NCBI RefSeq assembly: GCF_000518785.1
Contig: NZ_JAEG01000001.1
Span: 496,001-560,000 of the forward strand
From: Paenirhizobium selenitireducens ATCC BAA-1503
Lineage (GTDB): Bacteria; Pseudomonadota; Alphaproteobacteria; Rhizobiales; Rhizobiaceae
DNA: 64,000 nucleotides
Direction of reading: 5' to 3'
Shown here one piece after another: positions 7,904-18,137 of this stretch (within the stretch, counting starts at the first letter, position 1; each line of letters starts with the position of its first letter). A program made the position numbers and the translations under genes. A model generated the notes under the pieces. It was not told the DNA's origin. It did no database searches and saw only the letters and a program-made list of their open reading frames with translations.

Positions 7904-9784
7904 TTAGCTGCGCGGCGCGCGGGCGTCGCTGATCGCCTTGAAGGCCTTGCGGGTTGAATCGTCGCGGCCGTAGACGTCGTCGAAATAGTCGACCCCGCCG
8001 TCCTTGTTCGGCCAGGCGGTGAAATACGACACATAGACCGGGATCTTCTGCGGCACCTGCACCGCCCGGTTTTGGCCGGACGCGATCTGCTTGGCGATCT
8101 CGGCCGTCGTCGTGCCCATCACCGCCGCCGCCATGACGCGCGGCTCGGCCAGGCGCACGCAGCCATGGCTGAGCGCGCGCATGTCGCGCTGGAAGAAGCT
8201 CTTCGACGGCGTGTCGTGCATGTAGATCGAGTGCGAATTCGGGAACAGGATCTTCAGCTCGCCAAGCGCGTTGTCGCTGCCCGGAGGCTGGCGAACATCG
8301 ACGCTGTGGGTGGAGTTCCAGTCGATCTCGCCCGACGAGACCTTGCGCCCGCCATAGCTCACCTCATAGCCGAGCCGGTCCAGATAGCTGGGATCGGCCC
8401 TGAGCTTGGGCAGCATTTCGTTGACGATGATCGACTTCGGCACGCCCCAATAGGGATTGAACTCGACCGTCTCGATCTGGTCCTGGAAGAAATAGGTCTG
8501 GTTCGACTTCGACCCGACGACCACCCGCATGGCCAGCTGCTCGCGGCCCTCGTTGAAGTAATAGGCGGTGAAGGCCGGCTGGTTGATGAAGACGTAACGC
8601 TGGCCCAGATCGTCAGGCAGCCAGCGCAGCTGTTCCATGGCGATGACAAGCTTGTCGATCTTCTCGGCATTGCTGTGGCCGGTCAGCGCACGAATGGTCG
8701 CGCGACCGACGACGCCGTCGGGCTTCAGGCCCCTTTCCTTCTGGAAGGATTCGACCACGGCGACCAGTTCGGGGGTGTATTCGGGCGCGCCCCCATAGGC
8801 CGAAAGCACGGCCGCATGGGTCGTCTTCAGCGCTTCGGAGCCTTCGGTCCCGATCGCGGCGAGGATGTTGGCGAGTTCCGGATTGCTCTGGCCGGGCTTG
8901 AGCAGCGTGCCGGGCGCAATTTCGACCCGGGCGCCCGCCTGGCTGTCGGCCGCGCGCAAGCGGCCAAGCTCCGCCTTCATGGCCTGGAACTGCGCATTGT
9001 CGGGATCGCGCGAGCGCAGATAGGCGGCAACATCCGGGCTCAGCCGCAGCATGTTGAGGACGGGCTTCAGATTGACCGCCTTGCGCTTGAAGTCGTGATA
9101 GCCGGAAATCTTGTTCGGATCGACCCGGCCGCGCGCCGTGTCGGTGGCATAGGTCAGCAGCTTGGCCGACAGCGCCACCTCGAACCGTGCCAGATCGCGG
9201 AAAAGCTTGTCCGGATCGGACGGATCGGCCGCCTCTGCCGGCAATGCGACCGCATAGTCTTCCGGCGCAAGCCCGGCCTCGGAGGCCTGTGCAAGTCCCT
9301 GCATCGCCTGCCGCGCCCGCTCGGTGATGCCCGCTTCGGTTACCCAGATCAGCGGCTTGTTGTCCTTGAAATAGGCTTCCACGGCAGCCGCGATCTCGTC
9401 GGGCGCACGCACCCCCGTCTCGGCGAGGAAACGGCGCACCTGCGGCTGGTCGCCGGCAAGGGCCGGGCTTGCCGCATTGACGTCAGCGGCGACCGGTGTG
9501 TTCGGCGCCTTGATCGCGATCGGGCGCGTCGCCTCGGCCTTGTAGGTGTAATAGCGCGGCCCCGCGACCTTCGGCAGCGGCTCCGGATCGCCCATCTCCA
9601 GCCCGCCCCGCGCCTGGGGATCGAGGATCGTGCTTGTGCCCGTGCCGGACCGTTGGCTGGATTTGCCCGGTCCGCCGCGCAGCAGATCGAGAAGCGTGGC
9701 CGCCTCCGCCGCCTGAGGCAAGGCATTGAGGCTCGTCATCGCAGCCAGCACTGCCGTTGCCGCGATCTTCTTGTACTTTGTCAT
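7904..9784 (-). CDS. Large YcbB-type L,D-transpeptidase
   Basis: A 626-residue exported enzyme that forms or remodels L,D (3-3) peptidoglycan cross-links or attaches protein to the wall. A signal peptide spans about residues 1-28 (ending AAEAATL). A scaffold domain follows, then a peptidoglycan-binding segment (FQKERGLKPDGVVGRATIRAL), then a YkuD catalytic domain with MHDTPSK and the active-site motif SHGCVRLAEP (Cys near residue 541). The frame stays open a further 318 codons upstream through the aquaporin gene, but the signal peptide fixes the start at 9784. It probably has its own promoter in the 311-base gap upstream. Confidence 0.9.
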   Translation of the reverse strand: MTKYKKIAATAVLAAMTSLNALPQAAEAATLLDLLRGGPGKSSQRSGTGTSTILDPQARGGLEMGDPEPLPKVAGPRYYTYKAEATRPIAIKAPNTPVAADVNAASPALAGDQPQVRRFLAETGVRAPDEIAAAVEAYFKDNKPLIWVTEAGITERARQAMQGLAQASEAGLAPEDYAVALPAEAADPSDPDKLFRDLARFEVALSAKLLTYATDTARGRVDPNKISGYHDFKRKAVNLKPVLNMLRLSPDVAAYLRSRDPDNAQFQAMKAELGRLRAADSQAGARVEIAPGTLLKPGQSNPELANILAAIGTEGSEALKTTHAAVLSAYGGAPEYTPELVAVVESFQKERGLKPDGVVGRATIRALTGHSNAEKIDKLVIAMEQLRWLPDDLGQRYVFINQPAFTAYYFNEGREQLAMRVVVGSKSNQTYFFQDQIETVEFNPYWGVPKSIIVNEMLPKLRADPSYLDRLGYEVSYGGRKVSSGEIDWNSTHSVDVRQPPGSDNALGELKILFPNSHSIYMHDTPSKSFFQRDMRALSHGCVRLAEPRVMAAAVMGTTTAEIAKQIASGQNRAVQVPQKIPVYVSYFTAWPNKDGGVDYFDDVYGRDDSTRKAFKAISDARAPRS

Positions 9785-10095
9785 TCTCGCACTCGTTCCA
9801 GGTCTGTCGTCGCGAAGCGGCGCACGGGGCCGCCGCCGTTCATGGCGCGGATCACTAGCCGATAGGCATATCATTGAAAAGTTGCCGACGCTTCGGCGCC
9901 GAAGCCAACCGGTTTCAAATTTGCGTGAGTCCGCAAATGCCGGAGAGCCGGCATTCGTCCAGACTTTAATGAAAATACTCGTTAAATTTTCCTTTACCGG
10001 CCACCAAAAGCTTCTGCCCGCCCAAGGGTGAACGAGACCGGCGGCGCGATTTTGCCTGGCCGCGTGCCAAATATGACACGCGGCACCCAGGGCTT
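9785..10095. other. Gene-free stretch with inverted repeats before the L,D-transpeptidase
   Basis: No ORF is supported. It holds a 16-base perfect palindrome at 9890-9905 (GCTTCGGC and its complement) and two adjacent hairpins: ATTTGCG/CGCAAAT at 9919-9938 and ATGCCGG/CCGGCAT at 9937-9954. An AT-rich patch around 9960-9995 could carry the promoter of the minus-strand L,D-transpeptidase gene. Confidence 0.5.
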
Positions 10096-10767
10096 TCAGT
10101 CCGGCGCCTTGCTCCCGTCGGCCAGCAGCCAGCGCGAGAGCACCAGGGCGAGCGACGCCCCGACGAGCTGTGCCACGACAAAGGCCGGCACATCCGCGAG
10201 ACGGATCCCCGCAAAGCTGTCGGAAAAGGCACGCGCCAGCGTCACGGCCGGATTGGCGAACGAGGTGGAAGCCGTGAACCAGTAGGCCGCAGTGATGTAG
10301 AGCCCGACCGAGAGCGGAATGCTTTCCGGCCTGTGCCGGCGGGTGAGCAGTATGGTGAGGAGCAGACCGAAAGTTGCCACGCCCTCGGCGATCCATTGCC
10401 CCGATCCCGTGCGCGCCTTGACCGACATCTGCAGCACCGTGAGATCGAACATCAGATGCGCCAGCCATACGCCGGCAAGGGCGCCGGCAACCTGTGCCAT
10501 CACGTAGGACGCGGCTTCCTTGCGTGAAATCTCTGCCGAGGCGAGCATGACCAGCGTCACCGCGGGATTGAAATGCGCACCCGACACCGGCCCGAACATG
10601 GTGATCAACACGACGAGGATCGCGCCTGTCGCAAGCGTATTGCCAAGCAGCGCCACCGCCACATTGCCGCCGGCAAGCGCCTCGGCCATGATGCCCGAGC
10701 CGACCACGGTCGCAAGAAGCAGGGCAGTCCCGAGACACTCGGAGGCGATCCGTCTGGCTGTCGTCAC
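10096..10767 (-). CDS. aqpS: AqpS-type aquaglyceroporin of the ars operon
   Basis: A 223-residue inner-membrane MIP channel with both NPA signatures (HFNPAVT near residue 66 and FANPAVT near residue 170) and about six membrane helices. In Sinorhizobium meliloti, AqpS replaces an arsenite pump: arsenate is reduced by ArsC and arsenite leaves down its gradient through the channel. The same order arsR-arsC-aqpS on one strand supports that role here. The gap to arsC is 28 bases. Neither arsB/acr3 nor arsH is seen next to it. Confidence 0.9.
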   Translation of the reverse strand: MTTARRIASECLGTALLLATVVGSGIMAEALAGGNVAVALLGNTLATGAILVVLITMFGPVSGAHFNPAVTLVMLASAEISRKEAASYVMAQVAGALAGVWLAHLMFDLTVLQMSVKARTGSGQWIAEGVATFGLLLTILLTRRHRPESIPLSVGLYITAAYWFTASTSFANPAVTLARAFSDSFAGIRLADVPAFVVAQLVGASLALVLSRWLLADGSKAPD

Positions 10768-10795
10768 GATTTTCCGCCCTTGGCCCTGATTGGGA

Positions 10796-11290
10796 TCACT
10801 GCTTGCCGATCTCGCTGATCCGCTTCTGCAGTGCGAGCCGGTCGAGGCTTGCGATCGGCAGATTGACGAAGATGGAGATGCGGTTGTTCAGCATCCGGTA
10901 GGTGTCGGCAAAAGCCAGCGCCTTCTCCGGATCCGTGCCTTCGACGGCCGCCGGATCCGGAACGCCCCAATGGGCGGTCATCGGCTGGCCAGGCCAGACC
11001 GGGCAGGATTCGGCGGCGGCCGAATCACAGACCGTGAAGACGAAATCCATCTTCGGCGCGCCGGGCACGGCAAACTCGTCCCAGCTCTTCGAGCGCAGGC
11101 CGGAGACATCGTAGTTTGCCCGCTTGAGCAGATCGACCGCCATCGGGTGAACCTCGCCCTTCGGGTGAGATCCGGCGGAATAGGCCGTGAAGCGGCCCCG
11201 CCCCTCGCGGTTGAGGCAAGCCTCGGCAAGGATCGAGCGGGCAGAATTGCCCGTGCACAGGAAAAGCACGTTGAAATGTTCTTGGGTCAT
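10796..11290 (-). CDS. arsC: Arsenate reductase, low-molecular-weight phosphatase type
   Basis: A 164-residue cytosolic protein with the P-loop CTGNSARS (nucleophile Cys12) of the low-molecular-weight tyrosine phosphatase fold, and an acidic DP (GVPDPAAVEG) further on, as in thioredoxin- or glutaredoxin-coupled ArsC. It reduces arsenate to arsenite for export. The ATG at 11290 (MTQEHFNVLF) was preferred to one 17 codons upstream because GAAGG lies 8 bases before it and the P-loop then has its normal position. It starts 11 bases after arsR and precedes aqpS. Confidence 0.9.
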   Translation of the reverse strand: MTQEHFNVLFLCTGNSARSILAEACLNREGRGRFTAYSAGSHPKGEVHPMAVDLLKRANYDVSGLRSKSWDEFAVPGAPKMDFVFTVCDSAAAESCPVWPGQPMTAHWGVPDPAAVEGTDPEKALAFADTYRMLNNRISIFVNLPIASLDRLALQKRISEIGKQ

Positions 11291-11301
11291 AGTGTGAACC
11301 T

Positions 11302-11634
11302 TCAGCAACGACAGGTGATTTCTTCGAGAATCGGCCGACACAGCTCGGGCGAACCGCCGCAGCAGTCCTCGAGCAGGAAGCCCATGAGTGCGCGCATCGC
11401 CTCGAGATCGGCGCGATAGCGGATATGCCGGCCTTCGCGCTCACTGCTCACCAGGCCGGCATTGGCCAGCACGGTCAGGTTGGCCGAGAGCGTGTTGGCG
11501 CGAAAATTGAGCGCCGTGGCGATGTCGCCGGCGTTGAGTCCTTCGGGGGCGTGACGCACCAGCAAGCGGAAGATCGCCAGCCGTCCGTCATGGCCGAGCG
11601 CCGAAAGCGCGTCGAGAGTCTGCTTCGTATCCAT
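11302..11634 (-). CDS. arsR: ArsR-family arsenic-responsive repressor
   Basis: A 110-residue winged-helix repressor (recognition helix around RANTLSANLTVLANAGLV). The C-terminus is unusually Cys-rich: a Cys pair in EDCCGG, then PELC and CRC, placing five cysteines in the last 24 residues. These are likely arsenite ligands, unlike the N-terminal CVC site of the E. coli plasmid ArsR. First gene of the ars operon, so it probably represses itself, arsC and aqpS until arsenite binds. An ATG five codons upstream (11649) is possible; the internal one has GGAAG before it and resembles rhizobial homologues. Confidence 0.88.
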   Translation of the reverse strand: MDTKQTLDALSALGHDGRLAIFRLLVRHAPEGLNAGDIATALNFRANTLSANLTVLANAGLVSSEREGRHIRYRADLEAMRALMGFLLEDCCGGSPELCRPILEEITCRC

Positions 11635-11681
11635 ACTTCCAGAAATCATGAATTATCGAAATTTACAAGAGACCGCGGCGT

Positions 11682-11714
11682 GAATATTTAACCTGAATTA
11701 CGCAGTCAATATTC
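11682..11714. promoter_or_regulatory. Inverted repeat in the arsR-fumC divergent promoter region
   Basis: GAATATT at 11682-11688 and AATATTC at 11708-11714 form a perfect inverted repeat with a 19-base spacer in the AT-rich gap between arsR and fumC. It could be part of the ArsR operator or of either promoter. Confidence 0.3.
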
Positions 11715-11788
11715 CGCCACCCATTGCGCCGGACACGACGAAGACTAATTATCCCGGCACGAAACAATTCGAGAGCAAGGCCAGCACG

Positions 11789-13180
11789 ATGAGCAAGACC
11801 CGCACCGAAACCGACACTTTTGGCCCGATCGAGGTCGCCGCCGACCGCTATTGGGGCGCCCAGGCCGAACGCTCCCGCGGCAACTTCAAGATCGGCTGGG
11901 AGAAGCAGCCCCTCTCCGTCGTGCGCGCGCTCGGCATCGTCAAGCAGGCGGCGGCGCGCGCCAACATGGCGCTCGGCGGTCTTGCCCCCAGCATCGGCGA
12001 TGTCATCGTCAAGGCGGCGCAGGAGGTGATCGACGGCAAGCTCGACGACCATTTTCCGCTGGTCGTCTGGCAGACCGGCTCCGGCACCCAGTCCAACATG
12101 AACGCCAATGAGGTGATCTCCAACCGGGCGATCGAAATGCTCGGCGGGGTCATGGGCTCGAAGAAGCCGGTCCACCCGAACGACCACGTCAACATGAGCC
12201 AGTCGTCGAACGACACCTATCCGACGGCCATGCACATCGCCTGTGCCGAACAGATCGTCCGCCACCTGATTCCCAATCTGAAGCACCTCCACGAAGCCCT
12301 TGATGCCAAGGCGAAATCCTTCGCCCACATCATCAAGATCGGCCGCACCCACACACAGGATGCCACCCCCCTGACGCTCGGCCAGGAATTCTCCGGCTAT
12401 GCCGCCCAGGTTGCCTCGGCGATCAAGCGGATCGAACTGACGCTGCCCGGTCTCTACGAACTCGCGCAGGGCGGCACGGCCGTCGGCACCGGGCTCAATG
12501 CTCCGATCGGCTTCGCCGAAAAGGTCGCGGAGGAAATCGCGAAGATCACCGGCCTGCCCTTCGTCACAGCCCCCAACAAGTTCGAGGCATTGGCGGCCCA
12601 CGACGCCATGGTCTTTTCCCACGGCGCGATCAATGCCGCAGCCGCCGCCCTGTTCAAGATCGCCAACGACATCCGCTTCCTCGGCTCGGGCCCGCGCGCA
12701 GGCCTTGGCGAGTTGTCGCTGCCGGAAAACGAACCGGGCTCGTCGATCATGCCGGGCAAGGTCAACCCGACCCAGTCGGAGGCGCTGACCCAGGTCTGCG
12801 CCCATATCTTCGGCAACAATGCCGCCATCACCTTTGCCGGCAGCCAGGGCCATTTCGAGCTCAATGTCTACAATCCGATGATGGCCTACAACTTCCTCCA
12901 GTCCGTGCAACTGCTCGGCGACGCAGCCCGCTCCTTCACCGACAATTGCGTCACCGGCATCGAAGCGCGCGAGGACAATATCCGCAAGGGCGTGGAAAAC
13001 TCGCTGATGCTGGTGACCGCGCTCAACACCCGCCTCGGCTACGACACCTGCGCCAAGATCGCCAAGACCGCCCACAAGAACGGCACGACGCTGCGCCAGG
13101 AAGCGGTCGGCGGCGGCTATCTCAGCAACGAGGAGTTCGACGAACTGGTGCGGCCGGAGCTGATGATCGGGCCGAAGTAA
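11789..13180 (+). CDS. fumC: Class II fumarase
   Basis: Oxygen-stable, iron-free hydratase interconverting fumarate and malate in the TCA cycle. The 463-residue product has the standard length, the aspartase/fumarase signature [11 protein letters not shown] near residue 320, [11 protein letters not shown] near residue 140 and the [10 protein letters not shown] segment near residue 188. Expected as a cytosolic homotetramer. It is divergent from the ars operon and lies 450 bases before the unrelated class I fumarase fumA on the same strand. Confidence 0.97.
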   Translation: MSKTRTETDTFGPIEVAADRYWGAQAERSRGNFKIGWEKQPLSVVRALGIVKQAAARANMALGGLAPSIGDVIVKAAQEVIDGKLDDHFPLVVWQTGSGTQSNMNANEVISNRAIEMLGGVMGSKKPVHPNDHVNMSQSSNDTYPTAMHIACAEQIVRHLIPNLKHLHEALDAKAKSFAHIIKIGRTHTQDATPLTLGQEFSGYAAQVASAIKRIELTLPGLYELAQGGTAVGTGLNAPIGFAEKVAEEIAKITGLPFVTAPNKFEALAAHDAMVFSHGAINAAAAALFKIANDIRFLGSGPRAGLGELSLPENEPGSSIMPGKVNPTQSEALTQVCAHIFGNNAAITFAGSQGHFELNVYNPMMAYNFLQSVQLLGDAARSFTDNCVTGIEAREDNIRKGVENSLMLVTALNTRLGYDTCAKIAKTAHKNGTTLRQEAVGGGYLSNEEFDELVRPELMIGPK

Positions 13181-13265
13181 CCGCCTCGCGCCCACAGGCG
13201 CGCGCCCTTCGGATGACTGGCGCAGGGGGATTCCTCTTTGCCCGCGAATCCGCTAATGTGGCAAT

Positions 13266-13526
13266 ATGCTGCAGATCGCCAAACAGCCGCTGACCGTCTA
13301 CCTCGATCCGGATACGATCGCCCGGATCGACGCGATGGTCAGCGCGGGATATTGCGGCAATGCAAGCCAGTTGGTGCAAGAGGCACTTTCCCTGTGGCAG
13401 TCGGCCGTCAATCAGCGGGAATTCGAGCAGGAGCTCAAGAAGGCCTACGAGCGTGGCATGGCCCTGAGGGGCCGCGACAATGTCCATGCCGCGGACTTCC
13501 TGCGCACACTGGGCGATCGCGCCTGA
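13266..13526 (+). CDS. Ribbon-helix-helix (ParD-like) protein without an adjacent toxin
   Basis: An 86-residue protein opening with a ribbon-helix-helix pattern: the strand PLTVYLDPDTIARID followed by two helices (ASQLVQEALSLWQSAV). The C-terminal half is charged and helical, as in ParD-like antitoxins. No ParE, RelE or other toxin ORF follows: the next gene is fumA. It may be an orphan antitoxin or a small transcriptional regulator, possibly acting on the fumarase genes around it. Confidence 0.7.
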   Translation: MLQIAKQPLTVYLDPDTIARIDAMVSAGYCGNASQLVQEALSLWQSAVNQREFEQELKKAYERGMALRGRDNVHAADFLRTLGDRA

Positions 13527-13630
13527 GCGGGATGGCCATACCGCCTCCCTCTTTAGAATCATTGAAATTTAACGCCCGCCGCCGTAAACCACCGCCATCC
13601 GACAACCTGCCTCCGAAAGGCTTTTGACTG

Positions 13631-15238
<1,608 letters not shown>

Positions 15239-15264
15239 GCCGGCCAGTAAAAAATGAACATTGC

Positions 15265-15293
15265 GGGGCGACGCGAAAGTGTCGCCCCTTTTT
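15265..15293 (+). terminator. Rho-independent terminator of fumA
   Basis: GGGGCGAC, an 8-base loop, GTCGCCCC, then TTTTT, 27 bases after the fumA stop. Confidence 0.9.
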
Positions 15294-15461
15294 GCTTCCA
15301 GGACGTTTTGCGTGCGATTTCAATTTGTTGCGCGCTCTTGACGCAGGCACGACAAAATATCGCTGACTATTTCAGAGGTGCGCGGCATTAAATATTTCCA
15401 AACATTTTTCATCTAACTATTGGAAAGGATCATGGATCCGAGAGATGAATGGAGTTCGGCG

Positions 15462-16529
15462 ATGAGCACGGCAACGACGCCGAAGGCGCAGATTCCCGAT
15501 ATATCGGCGCAGATCACCTATGCCATGCGCACGATGGGCGTGGCTCCGATTCCGCGGAACTATGAGCTGTTCTACGAGGCCTATATCGGCTCCAATCCGA
15601 CCCTGACGAAGGAGCTTGCCGCGCTCGGCAGCAAGGCGACCCAGGAGGAACTGGACGAACTCGGCCAGCAATATTTCGGCAATCACCAGAGCCGGGTGAT
15701 CGAGAATGTCCATTCCAAGATCATCACCGAACTCGACGGGCTGCTGCGCCTGCTGAAACAGGAACAGACATCGCTCGAGAGCTACAACAAGCTGCTCGGC
15801 GAGACCTACACCCGCATCAGCTCGAAGAACAACACCAGCGCCGACATCCTGCGCAGCGCCATCACCCTCCTGTCGGAAGCGACGGGCGACACCATGGCCC
15901 ACGGCTCCCACACGGTCGAGCAGGTGAGCCAGAAGTCCCAGGAAATGGACCAGGTCCGCAAGGAACTGGACGAATACAAGCGCATTGCCAACACGGACTC
16001 ACTGACCCGCATCGCCAACCGCCGCGCCTTCGACGAGCGCCTGGTGTCGATCTACAATGCCACGACGAGCGCTCCGTTGACCGCCCTGGTGCTCGCGGAC
16101 ATCGACAATTTCAAGAAGATCAACGACACCTACGGCCACCCCGTCGGCGACAAGATCCTCGCGACGGTTGCCACGGTGATCCGCACCAATGTCCGCAAGG
16201 ACTGTTTTGTCGCCCGCACCGGCGGCGAGGAATTCGCCATCATCATCGAGGGCAATACCGCCGAAGAGGTCAACCAGATGTGCGAGCGGGTCCGAACCTC
16301 GCTCGAGACGACGCCGTTCAAGAACTCCAGGACGGGTGTGAACTACGGCCCGATCACGCTTTCGCTCGGCTTCTGCATGGCCGGCGACGCCGAGGATCCG
16401 GGAGAGCTCTACGCCAAATCGGACATCGCCCTCTACTGCGCCAAGAATGCTGGCCGCAACCGCACGAAGATCTTCGAGGACGGCATGAAGAAGGACTTCA
16501 CCAAGAGCTGGCTGATCTACAAGCGATGA
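15462..16529 (+). CDS. GGDEF diguanylate cyclase
   Basis: A 355-residue protein that should make cyclic di-GMP from two GTP. The N-terminal half (to about residue 175) is helical without a recognised domain or membrane segment; the C-terminal half is a complete GGDEF domain with DIDNFKKINDTYGH and the active-site variant RTGGEEFAI (GGEEF). No RxxD inhibitory site is evident just upstream. The ATG at 15462 is preferred because GGAG sits 7 bases before it; the ATG at 15432 is an alternative. It has its own short upstream region after the fumA terminator. Confidence 0.9.
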   Translation: MSTATTPKAQIPDISAQITYAMRTMGVAPIPRNYELFYEAYIGSNPTLTKELAALGSKATQEELDELGQQYFGNHQSRVIENVHSKIITELDGLLRLLKQEQTSLESYNKLLGETYTRISSKNNTSADILRSAITLLSEATGDTMAHGSHTVEQVSQKSQEMDQVRKELDEYKRIANTDSLTRIANRRAFDERLVSIYNATTSAPLTALVLADIDNFKKINDTYGHPVGDKILATVATVIRTNVRKDCFVARTGGEEFAIIIEGNTAEEVNQMCERVRTSLETTPFKNSRTGVNYGPITLSLGFCMAGDAEDPGELYAKSDIALYCAKNAGRNRTKIFEDGMKKDFTKSWLIYKR

Positions 16530-16544
16530 GCCGCGCCTGAACGC

Positions 16545-17342
16545 TCACGGACAAGCCGAAACGCCGCTTTCCTTGGCAATCGCGATCAATTCGGGCCGGT
16601 ATTCGAAGTGCATCGTGTCGTAATGATACCAGCGCCCGCCCCAGATGAAACCATGGCGCTCGAACACGTCGACGATCGCCATCGGGAACTTGTTGGCGTA
16701 GTTCGGCACATGGCCGGGCTTGCCCCCCGACCAGATCCAGTAATCGGCGAACTTGGTGTTGATGTCGATCGCCGCGCCAAAGCTGTGGACCGACATGTTG
16801 GATGCGTTCGCCACCTTGCGCCAGTTGAACGTGCCGGCCGAGGGCGACAGGTATTTCTTCAGCTCCGGTTTTGACGCGAGTTCGTCGCGGACCTTTTCGA
16901 GCGCCGCCGCCGCACCCTGTCTTTTCGTCACCCGGAGGCTTTCGCCGAACCAGGTCACCTTGACCAGCGAGCGCTCCACCTCGCGCGCCGATGCGCCATA
17001 GAGCCGCATCATCAAGGGATCGCTGCGAATGCGGCCGGGATCGACATTGACCACCGGCTTCGCTTCGCACGGCCCGATCGGATAGTCTTGGGAGAGGCTA
17101 TCCTCGACGTCGCCCTTTTCGAGCTTGGTGAAATGGTCCTTGGCCTTGCCGTCGTCGATCAGAAGGGGCTCGCCTCCGTCCCGGAAGGTCAGGCGACCAT
17201 CCTCGGTGCCGGCGATCGTTTCGGGATAGGCCGCAACGAGCAGCCGGAGCTTTTCGTCCAGCCCGAGGTCGGCGGCAGGTGCGGTGGAGGCTGCCAGGGC
17301 AAAACCCAGACACATGAGTGCAAATGATCCGACGCGCTTCAT
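16545..17342 (-). CDS. Exported M15-family peptidase (VanY/DD-carboxypeptidase-like)
   Basis: A 265-residue protein with a signal peptide (about residues 1-23, ending APAADL) and a zinc-dependent M15 peptidase domain at the C-terminus: SVHSFGAAIDIN supplies His and Asp ligands and YHYDTMHFEYRPE supplies the catalytic Glu/His region. Likely trims peptidoglycan peptides in the periplasm. The ATG at 17342 follows AGGGGGGCGG, while an upstream ATG at 17378 would hide the signal peptide behind 12 extra residues. It converges on the GGDEF gene with only 15 bases between stops. Confidence 0.88.
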   Translation of the reverse strand: MKRVGSFALMCLGFALAASTAPAADLGLDEKLRLLVAAYPETIAGTEDGRLTFRDGGEPLLIDDGKAKDHFTKLEKGDVEDSLSQDYPIGPCEAKPVVNVDPGRIRSDPLMMRLYGASAREVERSLVKVTWFGESLRVTKRQGAAAALEKVRDELASKPELKKYLSPSAGTFNWRKVANASNMSVHSFGAAIDINTKFADYWIWSGGKPGHVPNYANKFPMAIVDVFERHGFIWGGRWYHYDTMHFEYRPELIAIAKESGVSACP

Positions 17343-17456
17343 CCGCCCCCCTGGCGGAGCTATACATTTCCCCGCCACCGAAGCCTCGCATGGGCAGCCA
17401 GTTCTGGCAATGCGTCACGCCGCCACCGTGGAACGGGGACAACCCCAATGCTCGCC

Positions 17457-18065
17457 TTACCACATGGTCTTGGCGGCGCGCTCCGGCCATTGTCGATCAT
17501 AGGTCTCCTTGTCGAAGTCGGCCTGCGCCGCCTGCAACAGATCTCCGGGCGTCGGCAGGCTCTTCGGGTCGGCAAAGCTCTGAGGATTCCACAGATCGGC
17601 CCGCATGATCGCCCGGGCGCACTGGAAATACACTTCGTCGATGGTCACCACCACCACTGTGCGCGGGTGTTTTCCGTCCATCTCGAAGCTGTCGAGCAGG
17701 TCGGCATCCACGGACACGACGGCGCGGCCGTTGACCCGCATGGCGGTGTTCGAGCCGGGGATGAGGAACATCAGCGCGACGCGCGGATCGCGCACGATGT
17801 TGAGCAGCGAATCGATCCGGTTGTTGCCGCGCCAGTCGGGAACGGCGAGCGTCCTTTCGTCTTCCACCCGCACAACGGCGCCGCGATCGCCGCGCGGCGA
17901 GCAGTCGAGCCCTTCCGGACCGACGGTCGCCAGCGCCATGAAGGGCGATGCCTCGATCATCCGACGATAGTCAGCGGTAAGCGCCGGCGTGACCTTGACC
18001 AGCGAGGCTTCCGACACGCCGTGATAGATTTCCCTGAGCGCTTCAGGGGTGCGGATGATCGTCAT
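17457..18065 (-). CDS. FMN-dependent PPOX-type flavoprotein
   Basis: A 202-residue protein of the pyridoxamine 5'-phosphate oxidase-like split-barrel fold. Landmarks: ASPFMALATVGPEGLDCSPRG, the VPDWRGNNRIDSLLNI strand region and RVALMFLIPGSNTAMRVNGRA, typical of the stand-alone FMN/F420-type subfamily and not of PdxH itself. The substrate is unknown. GGAAGGAGAGG precedes the ATG at 18065, which decides the start over an upstream ATG at 18104. It lies downstream of the alpha/beta hydrolase on the same strand with a 72-base gap and may be transcribed with it. Confidence 0.82.
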   Translation of the reverse strand: MTIIRTPEALREIYHGVSEASLVKVTPALTADYRRMIEASPFMALATVGPEGLDCSPRGDRGAVVRVEDERTLAVPDWRGNNRIDSLLNIVRDPRVALMFLIPGSNTAMRVNGRAVVSVDADLLDSFEMDGKHPRTVVVVTIDEVYFQCARAIMRADLWNPQSFADPKSLPTPGDLLQAAQADFDKETYDRQWPERAAKTMW

Positions 18066-18137
18066 GGCCTCTCCTTCCAGGTCTGTCGCAATGGGGCGCG
18101 GCACGCGGCCGCCGGCCCCGTCTACGACCGGACCGTA

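Noticed and set aside
9785..10738. N-terminal extension of the L,D-transpeptidase frame by 318 codons
   Set aside because: It runs through aqpS in another frame; the signal peptide at 9784 gives the true start.
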